The notes under the pieces were generated by a model that was not told where the DNA came from, did not search any database, and saw nothing but the letters and a program-made list of their open reading frames with translations. Source: Acidobacteriota bacterium (lineage in GTDB: Bacteria > Acidobacteriota > Holophagae > Acanthopleuribacterales > Acanthopleuribacteraceae). Taken from it: a stretch of DNA of 61,418 nucleotides. This document shows positions 55,264-61,418 of the stretch, in pieces. The DNA lies in NCBI GenBank assembly GCA_030066195.1, contig JASJCB010000023.1:1-61418 (forward strand), given 5' to 3'. The stretch's first letter is position 1, and the number at the start of each line of letters is the position of its first letter. A program made the translations under genes and the position numbers.

Positions 55264-56373
55264 CTAATCGGCGATCACCACCACGCCCCTCGATTCCTCT
55301 TCGGGAATGGGGTTGGCTTTCACAAAAGCGGCCACCTCGGTAAGCGGACATAGAGCAAAACCGGCTGCCTCTTCCTCCCCGTCGAAGGTAAGCACCAGGG
55401 CGTTGCCGCCCACCACGCCGCCGAGGCGTTCAGCAACCGTGTCCGGCAGGTCCGCCGCAATTTCCTTGCCCGCTTTATCCAGGACGGACAGGGTCATGCC
55501 CTTTCCGGGATCGGCTTTCCAACGCCAAACGTAGAGCCGGTCGTTCCAATATTCCAGGTGATGCACCAGGGGGAAGTATTCCGGGAAATCGGCCTTGAAC
55601 TTCAATTGTAAGCCCCGCGGGGGTTTTTTTGAATTGGTGCGCTCGATCAGGGCATTGCCCCAGTCGGTATTGAACGGAGTGCGTTTCCAGTCAGCGGTAT
55701 AGGTGGTCAAGACCGATTTGCTTTCCGTGTCGAAAACGGAAATCTTCAGCTTGGGACCGGGGTGCGACAGGTAGGCGCGGGCGCCGTTCGTATCGGCGAC
55801 CAGATGATAATTGTCCTCGGCCGGATTAAGGGCCATGGCTTCGCCCATCTTGAAAACGAAACCGTCATTACCGTCACTTTTGAAACCCTCGGGCCTCAGG
55901 TTCAGCACTTCCGTTTCGTTTTCCATGTTCTCATCGGCCCAATAAAGGACGCCCGGATCTTTCCTGCCGAAGCTGAACCGCCAGGTCCCGTAAAACCATC
56001 CGCCCTTGACCTTGACGATTTCGGTAATGTTGGTGCGCATATGGGCCTGGGAAACGAAGTTCCCGTCCAAGTCGAAGCGAATAACGGCCACGTTGCCGAA
56101 ATCGCGAACGTAGAGCGCGTCCTCGGAAAGTATCAGCTCGAAGGGGTAGGTCATCTCACCCGGGCCCTTTCCGGCCTCGCCGAAGGACTTGATCAGTTTC
56201 CCGTCCGCGCCGTAGATATGGATTTTCTTCTCTTGACCGTCCAGGACATAAACGCGACCGTCCCGCGCCATTTTGACCTTGTTGCTACTCAATCTGGAAT
56301 AAATCTCGGTATCGGTAACATGCCAGAGAGGGCCGCCCTCCAGCATGACCGTCATCAGCATCCAAAAAAACAT
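55264..56373 (-). CDS. Six-bladed beta-propeller / NHL-like protein
   Basis: 369 residues. GGAGG upstream of the ATG. Short hydrophobic start (MFFWMLMTVMLEGG) that may act as a signal peptide. NHL-like blades: ARDGRVYVLDGQEKKIHIYGADGKLIKSFG, GKGPGEMTYPFEL, ALYVRDFGNVAVIRFDLDGNFV, as in the 6-bladed beta-propeller proteins common in Bacteroidetes and acidobacteria. No catalytic motif is seen; a binding role outside the cytoplasm is likely. Its promoter would lie in the 56374-56600 region, which is otherwise without a gene. Confidence 0.75.
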   Translation of the reverse strand: MFFWMLMTVMLEGGPLWHVTDTEIYSRLSSNKVKMARDGRVYVLDGQEKKIHIYGADGKLIKSFGEAGKGPGEMTYPFELILSEDALYVRDFGNVAVIRFDLDGNFVSQAHMRTNITEIVKVKGGWFYGTWRFSFGRKDPGVLYWADENMENETEVLNLRPEGFKSDGNDGFVFKMGEAMALNPAEDNYHLVADTNGARAYLSHPGPKLKISVFDTESKSVLTTYTADWKRTPFNTDWGNALIERTNSKKPPRGLQLKFKADFPEYFPLVHHLEYWNDRLYVWRWKADPGKGMTLSVLDKAGKEIAADLPDTVAERLGGVVGGNALVLTFDGEEEAAGFALCPLTEVAAFVKANPIPEEESRGVVVIAD

Positions 56374-56603
56374 AAGCTACAACCTCCACATCGATCGAAA
56401 TACGATAGAGTTGGAGCAAGGAAAATGCCGGCGTCGATGACCGCTGATTCAGGGGCGCGTATTCTTATCCGGGGAACAGGTTCCTCATATGGGGAACCCG
56501 GAATGGGAAACCGGCCGGGGGCATTACCGTCGACAACACCAGTCCGGGCTCCCCACCCGAACCGGCACGGCAGTTCAGGTGAGGTTGGAAAAAAACAGCT
56601 GGG

Positions 56604-56828
56604 TTAGTTGCCGGCCGCGTCTTCTTCCATCTTTTTGCGGAGGCTCAGAGGACGCATATCGGTCCACACTTCCTCGATTTTGTCCAAGCATTCCTGCTTG
56701 TTACCGGAGAAACCGAAGTCCTTCCAGCCCAAAGCGTTCTCGCGATCGGCGGGCCAGATGGAATACTGTTCTTCGTGATTGAGTACAACCTTATAGACGG
56801 TGTTGTCTTCTTTATCGTCCCAACTCAT
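56604..56828 (-). CDS. mbtH: MbtH-like protein (NRPS adenylation chaperone)
   Basis: 74 residues from the ATG at 56828 (GGAAGTG upstream; a longer frame runs 13 codons further without better signals). Near-canonical Mbt[22 protein letters not shown], then [13 protein letters not shown], including the invariant Trp residues and the three Pro/Trp pairs of the family. MbtH proteins bind and activate NRPS adenylation domains, usually those for amino acids. It lies 18 kb from the NRPS operon and 2.4 kb from a SyrB2-type halogenase, so it may serve either the operon at 20-39 kb or NRPS genes beyond the right edge. Confidence 0.96.
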   Translation of the reverse strand: MSWDDKEDNTVYKVVLNHEEQYSIWPADRENALGWKDFGFSGNKQECLDKIEEVWTDMRPLSLRKKMEEDAAGN

Positions 56829-56962
56829 CTTTTTCACTTCCATGCAAAAAATTTTGGCAGTCTGCACAAAAAAATGCAGATCAAATTATACCCGCTCCTG
56901 TTTCGACGGTCAAAAGATCGATGCAGTTTTTTTTATTTAAACCGTAAATACCACCAGAACAG

Positions 56963-59098
56963 CTATAAAAGTAACTCACGCAAGGCGTGAGGTTCATGGG
57001 TCGGTGCGGCGCAGGCGAAGTCACGGCATACATAGGCCGTCGCCTTGCCGTCCCGCATGTCCTGGCCTTGGGTAAACGGGGCCTGTTCGTTCAGGGCCGT
57101 GTCGTCCGGTCGCCTGAGTAACACGTGATCGGCGGGTTTGGCGTAGGTTCTGACCTCGCGGAGTAGGGCCCGTGTATCGGCATGATCGGGGTCGCCGGCA
57201 ATCACGATCTCGCGACCGGAGCCCATCAACAGATCCAACGCGCACAGCAGCAGGGGGCTCATGGTGGGTTGCCGGTCGATCATGCCGGAGAAGGCGCGTA
57301 TCAAATCACCGGCCAGGGACCGGTATTCTTCTTTGCCGGTCAGCCGGAACAAACGGGCGAGGTTGAGCGCGGTCACCGAGTTGCCGGAGGGAATGGCGCC
57401 GTCGTAGACATTGCAACTACGCAAGATCAGGTTCTCCGCCTCACCGTCCGCGAAATAGAAGTAGCCGTCTTCTTCCGAACGGAATTTGGCGACCGTAGCA
57501 TCCATCAGCGCGGCTGCTTTGACAAGCCATTGCGTTTCCCGAGTTGCCTGGTGGATTTCCAAGAGACCCCAGACCAGAAAAGCGTGATCGTCCAAATGAG
57601 CGGTCAGCCCGGAGCGACCCTCGCGGAATCGTTTCACCAGGTTGCCCTGATCGTCCCGGAGATATTTTTCGGCGAACGCGGCCGCTCTGACCGCCGCCTG
57701 AGTATAGCGCTCCTCACCGAGAACGCGCCCGCCCATGGCCAGCGCGGCAATCATCAGGCCGTTCCAATCGGTGAGCACCTTGTCGTCTTTCAACGGATGA
57801 ATGCGCTTTTCGCGGACGACAAACAAGCGTTCCCGCATGTCGTTCAGGCGTCTGGTCAATGCCTCGACGCTGCATTCCAGACGGGCCGACCAGGCCGCCA
57901 TGTCCTGCGCGCCCAGGTGCGGAATATTGACCCCGGACAACTCGTGTGTTGCTTCATCGTGGAAATTGCCGCCGCGCTCGAAACGGTAGATCTTGCGGTA
58001 AAGGTCCGCATCTTCAGCGCCCAATACCTCTTCCAATTCGTCGAAGGTCCAGGTGTAGAACTTGCCCTCTTCACCCTCGCTGTCGGCATCTTCCGCGGAG
58101 AAGAAACCGCCTTCCTCATGGGTCATGTCACGTAGCACATAGGTGAAGATTTCACGGGCTACCCCTGCAAACGCCTCCTCGCCGGTTACCGAGTAGGTTT
58201 CCAGGTAGGCCATGGCCAGCATGGCCTGATCGTAGAGCATTTTTTCGAAGTGGGGCAACAGCCATTCTTCGTCGGTGCTGTAGCGATGGAAGCCGAAACC
58301 CACATGGTCGAAAATACCGCCGCGCCGCATGGCGAGCAGGCTGTGCGCAGCCATGTTCCGCGCCTGTTCCCGATCGGTGCGGGACCAGTAGCGCATCAAG
58401 AAGATGAAATTGTGAGGCGAGGGAAACTTGGGCTTGGAGCCGAACCCGCCCCGGCGATTGTCAAAGGTGGCGGCCAGGCCGTTATAGGCCCTATCCAGGG
58501 TATCCTCGGTCAATTCGTCGCCCGGATGATGGCTGGAGGAGGCGCGCACATGGCCGGTGATGCGTTCGGCTTCTTCCATAAGCGCGCCTTGTTTATTGCG
58601 CCAGGCCTCCTCCACCCGGCCGATTAGATCCAACAAGCCGATGCGTCCGTAGCGGCTGTGTTTGGGGAAATAGGTGCCCGCGAAAAACGGTTTGCGGTCA
58701 TGAGTCAGCATCACGGTCAGGGGCCAACCGCCCTGGCCGGTGAGGGCAATGCAGGCGGTCATGTAGATCTCGTCCAGGTCCGGGCGTTCTTCCTTGTCGA
58801 CCTTGATGCATACGAACGCTTGATTCAACCGCGCCGCCGCTTCCTCATCCTCGAACGATTCGCGCTCCATGACATGGCACCAGTGACAGGTGGCGTAACC
58901 GACCGAGAGAAAAACCGGCACATTGCGTTCCTCGGCCGCGGCAAAAGCCGCGTCGCCCCAGGGATGCCAGTCGACGGGATTGGCGGCGTGCTGCAACAGA
59001 TAGGGGCTGCTTTCAAAAACCAGGCGATTCCACTTGGGGCCGCCGTCGAGGGGCAGACCGGCCAATTCATCCGGGGAAGGCAAAACAAGGCTGGACAT
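56963..59098 (-). CDS. YyaL/SPATA20-family protein (thioredoxin-like plus alpha/alpha barrel)
   Basis: 711 residues from the ATG at 59098 (GGAGG upstream). N-terminal DUF255 thioredoxin-like domain: [19 protein letters not shown], then [19 protein letters not shown] with a CHWC pair, and [16 protein letters not shown] glycosidase-like alpha-toroid follows (about 180-690; [29 protein letters not shown]). Widespread family with poorly known function; cytosolic. It starts 129 bases downstream of the halogenase stop on the same strand. Confidence 0.92.
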   Translation of the reverse strand: MSSLVLPSPDELAGLPLDGGPKWNRLVFESSPYLLQHAANPVDWHPWGDAAFAAAEERNVPVFLSVGYATCHWCHVMERESFEDEEAAARLNQAFVCIKVDKEERPDLDEIYMTACIALTGQGGWPLTVMLTHDRKPFFAGTYFPKHSRYGRIGLLDLIGRVEEAWRNKQGALMEEAERITGHVRASSSHHPGDELTEDTLDRAYNGLAATFDNRRGGFGSKPKFPSPHNFIFLMRYWSRTDREQARNMAAHSLLAMRRGGIFDHVGFGFHRYSTDEEWLLPHFEKMLYDQAMLAMAYLETYSVTGEEAFAGVAREIFTYVLRDMTHEEGGFFSAEDADSEGEEGKFYTWTFDELEEVLGAEDADLYRKIYRFERGGNFHDEATHELSGVNIPHLGAQDMAAWSARLECSVEALTRRLNDMRERLFVVREKRIHPLKDDKVLTDWNGLMIAALAMGGRVLGEERYTQAAVRAAAFAEKYLRDDQGNLVKRFREGRSGLTAHLDDHAFLVWGLLEIHQATRETQWLVKAAALMDATVAKFRSEEDGYFYFADGEAENLILRSCNVYDGAIPSGNSVTALNLARLFRLTGKEEYRSLAGDLIRAFSGMIDRQPTMSPLLLCALDLLMGSGREIVIAGDPDHADTRALLREVRTYAKPADHVLLRRPDDTALNEQAPFTQGQDMRDGKATAYVCRDFACAAPTHEPHALRELLL

Positions 59099-59226
59099 GA
59101 GCACCTCCGGTTGGACCACACTCTAACACAGGGCGGAGCCAAGTTGAACTGAAGAGGTATACGGTTCGAAACTATTCCCCTGGTAATTTAGAGTCAGCGT
59201 AGAGATTAGAGGACTTCCACGGTAGC

Positions 59227-60162
59227 TTAGCAGCACTTTTTAAACGGCTTGCCTCTTGTGGTCTCCGTGCGCATGGCGTTGTAGTCGTAGGTCTTGTTGC
59301 CGTGTACCAGTACCGAACCGAAATCGGCCAGGGATACGGAACCGCCGTACTCTTCCAGTTGCTCGGTGTCGGGGTAGATTTTTACGTGGGAGGGTACGTA
59401 ACGACCCACGAAACCCAAGCGCATCTCGTCCGTGTTGCCCAGGTGGGGATGAGAGGCGTGCATCAGGGTCGACCAGAAGATGATGAACTGGCCCGCTTCC
59501 ATGACCATGGAGACCGCCTTGTCCACCTCGGGTTCCCAGTCGGGGTCTTTTTGCAGATGTCGGTAGTCATAGCCGAAGAAGCCGCGGCGACCGTCCTTCT
59601 TTTCCACGGTGTTGATCAAATCCGGTTGGTAGGGCATCTCCAGCGACTCGTCGTAATACATGTGTTCGTGGGTGCCGGGAATGAATTGCAGGCAACCGTT
59701 TTCAATACTCGCTTCGGTGAAGGCCGACCAGACGGTGATGGTGCCGCCAAAGTCCTCGGCATTCGGCCAGACGATTTGCGGTTTGCCCGACGCATTGGCG
59801 AAGGTATCGGCCTGGTGCCAGTCAGTGCCCTCGTCGCCGGGCATTTTGGGAAAGAACTCGCTGCGCCAGCACATCACATCCGGGCCCAAGATGGAGGCCA
59901 CGCGATGCACGATTTCCGGCCGGCAGATGTGATCGGCCAGGAATGACATATCAAGATGACGGTCGTAATTGGCGATATTGGTGACGGCAGAATTGGTGTC
60001 TTCTTTGTAGATCGCCATGGAACGGTCGAATAGCTTGCGTCGTTCCTTACGCCAGATTGCCCTGATTTCATCGGGTTGATAGAGGGTGAACGGTCCGATA
60101 TATCCCTGTTGCTTGAAAGTCGCCAATTCCTCGGGGGAGAGGAAAAATGATGGTTGTGTCAT
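59227..60162 (-). CDS. syrB2: SyrB2-type non-haem iron/2-oxoglutarate halogenase
   Basis: 311 residues. Motif [18 protein letters not shown] gives His116, Gln117 and Ala118: the carboxylate of the usual HxD facial triad is replaced by Ala, which leaves room for chloride. The second His is His235 in FWSTLMHAS, and the 2-oxoglutarate-binding Arg is Arg254 in GFVGRYVP. From memory these are exactly the residue numbers of SyrB2, the threonyl chlorinase of syringomycin synthesis, whose length (310) also agrees. Such enzymes chlorinate an unactivated carbon of an amino acid bound to an NRPS carrier. AGGAG is eight bases before the ATG. An MbtH gene lies 2.4 kb away. The matching amino-acid adenylation/carrier protein is not in the window. 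Confidence 0.93.
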   Translation of the reverse strand: MTQPSFFLSPEELATFKQQGYIGPFTLYQPDEIRAIWRKERRKLFDRSMAIYKEDTNSAVTNIANYDRHLDMSFLADHICRPEIVHRVASILGPDVMCWRSEFFPKMPGDEGTDWHQADTFANASGKPQIVWPNAEDFGGTITVWSAFTEASIENGCLQFIPGTHEHMYYDESLEMPYQPDLINTVEKKDGRRGFFGYDYRHLQKDPDWEPEVDKAVSMVMEAGQFIIFWSTLMHASHPHLGNTDEMRLGFVGRYVPSHVKIYPDTEQLEEYGGSVSLADFGSVLVHGNKTYDYNAMRTETTRGKPFKKCC

Positions 60163-60347
60163 GGACCGAACTCCTGATCATGCATTACCCGGCGCGGCCC
60201 GAATATGGGTCTTTTTCGCCGAGGGGATATCGTCTCAAACACGCCGCTTCGGTTCAAGGCATAATTTGCAGTAGCGTGAACACGGCGCCACGTAACCCGT
60301 TCGTGGCAGGGACCGGACAGGTGTTTCTATCATGACGGTGCTTATCG

Positions 60348-61418
60348 GCATGGTGGTGCTGTGTTCGCGTCGGAGGGACCTGTATGAATCGTCATGAATA
60401 ATACGTTTTCCGAAGGCGATTGCGACCGAAAAAGTGCGATGTGGCACCGACGTACTTCCCTTCGGCACACGGGCGCTCAGTCGCTGTGCTGCTTGTTCCT
60501 TCGGCGCGAACAAACCCGGCTCATGCCCGTAAGCACTAGCAGATAACTTCTATGGTTTTGGTCCCTTCCTGGATCATTACGCGGCCGGGCTTGTTCACGC
60601 TACCATAAAAAAGGCATGGTGGTGCCGTGTTCGCGTCGGAGGGACCTGTATGGATCGCTATGAATGATATGTTGCCCGAAGGCGGTTGCGACCGAAAAAG
60701 TTCGATGAGGTTCCCAGTGCATGCCTTCGGTTCAAGGGTACTCAGTCGCTGTGCTGCTTGTTCCTTCGGCGCGAACAAACCCGGCCCATGCCCGTAAGCA
60801 CTAGCAGATAACTTCTATGGTTTTGGTCCCTTCCTGGATCATTACGCGGCCGGGCTTGTTCACGCTACTGTAAAAAGGCATGGTGGTGCTGTGTTCGCGT
60901 CGGAGGGACCTGTATGAATCGTCATGAATAATACGTTTTCCGAAGGCGGTTGCGACCGAAAAAGTTCGATGAGGCACCGACGTACTTCCCTTCGGCACAC
61001 GGGCGCTCAGTCGCTGTGCTGCTTGTTTCTCCGGCGCGAACAAACCCGGCCCATGCCCGTAAGCACTAGCAGATAACTTCTATGGTTTTGGTCCCTTCCT
61101 GGATCATTACGCGGCCGGGCTTGTTCACGCTACTGTAAAAAGGCGTGGGGGTGCTGTGTTCGCGTCGGAGGGACCTGTATGAATCGTCATGAATAATACG
61201 TTTTCCGAAGGCGGTTGCGACCGAAAAAGTTCGATGAGGTTCCCAGTGCATGCCTTCGGTTCAAGGGTACTCAGTCGCTGTGTTGCTTGTTCCTCCGGCG
61301 CGAACAAACCCGGCCCATGCCCGTAAGCACTAGCAGATAACTTCTATGGTTTTGGTCCCTTCCTGGATCATTACGCGGCCGGGCTTGTTCACGCTACTGT
61401 AAAAAGGCGTGGGGGTGC
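60348..61418. repeat. Tandem array of about 265-base units running off the right edge
   Basis: Units start at 60348, 60613, 60877, 61142 and 61406 with GGCATGGTGGTGCT or GGCGTGGGGGTGCT; spacing is 264-265 bases. Most of each unit is conserved, but an internal block alternates: CACCGACGTACTTCCCTTCG in units 1 and 3, TTCCCAGTGCATGCCTTCGG in units 2 and 4, so the higher-order period is about 529. Each unit contains an inverted pair, CGCGAACAAACCCGGCC and GGCCGGGCTTGTTCAC, about 60 bases apart. A 14-base inverted copy of the unit end (CAGTAGCGTGAACA) lies just outside at 60269-60282. Short open frames of about 80 codons on the minus strand in each unit have no Shine-Dalgarno and are not called as genes. 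Confidence 0.9.

Noticed and set aside
60348..61418. Repeat array as integron attC sites or as a family of 80-residue genes
   Set aside because: Whole units are nearly identical with no variable cassettes, no integrase is seen, consensus attC core sites are not evident, and the short frames lack start signals and shift frame between units.

Overview
The window (61,418 bases, moderately GC-rich) looks like a chromosomal segment of a Gram-negative environmental bacterium, most likely an acidobacterium of the Holophagae/Acanthopleuribacter type. That placement is inferred from gene style: giant WD40 proteins, TPR-containing Ser/Thr kinases paired with ECF sigma factors, a tricorn-type protease, an isolated Hcp protein and large NRPS/PKS genes. 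No rRNA, tRNA or other marker gene was seen that would confirm it.

Bases 1-18,100 are general and regulatory genes. They comprise a 21-repeat WD40 protein cut by the left edge, a TreT-like trehalose synthase, a NarL-type response regulator, a glutathione transferase broken by an in-frame TAG, Pcm, an orphan Hcp (type VI tube protein), an atypical Ser/Thr kinase, an alkaline-phosphatase/sulfatase-fold enzyme with a Thr nucleophile, an RND/MMPL exporter, a receiver-histidine kinase hybrid and a 952-residue helical protein of unknown function.

Bases 18,300-39,430 hold the main find. A PLP decarboxylase sits behind an operator-like repeat cluster. It is followed by a co-directional, tightly spaced operon: patatin 1, an NRPS with the order C / decayed A / acyl-AMP ligase / KR / carrier, a KS-AT-KR-ACP polyketide synthase, a stand-alone methyltransferase, a thioesterase with a Pro/Gly/Asn-rich repeat linker, then patatins 2, 3 and 4. 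The NRPS, methyltransferase and thioesterase start with the same short LSxE-type helix, which looks like a shared docking tag. The product should be a small reduced peptide-polyketide or hydroxy-acyl polyketide that is methylated and released by the thioesterase. The four patatin-like hydrolases suggest a membrane-lipid substrate, acyl donor or target. At 56.6-60.2 kb lie an MbtH-like protein and a close SyrB2-type non-haem iron halogenase with every active-site residue at SyrB2 numbering, so a second piece of NRPS chemistry is nearby, perhaps beyond the right edge.

Bases 39,430-40,650 carry a decayed CRISPR array without cas genes, broken by a nested-palindrome (REP-like) element. Bases 41,100-44,640 encode a HAD-UbiA fusion, a DprE1-like oxidase and a DprE2-like reductase, matching the mycobacterial polyprenyl-phospho-arabinose route. 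Bases 44,650-59,100 hold a secreted amidohydrolase, a tricorn-type protease, a VOC protein, an ECF sigma factor divergent from a TPR kinase, small secreted proteins (one with eight Cys in its last 36 residues), a beta-propeller protein and a YyaL/SPATA20-type protein. The right edge (60,348 onward) runs into a tandem array of about 265-base units that alternate between two sequence types.
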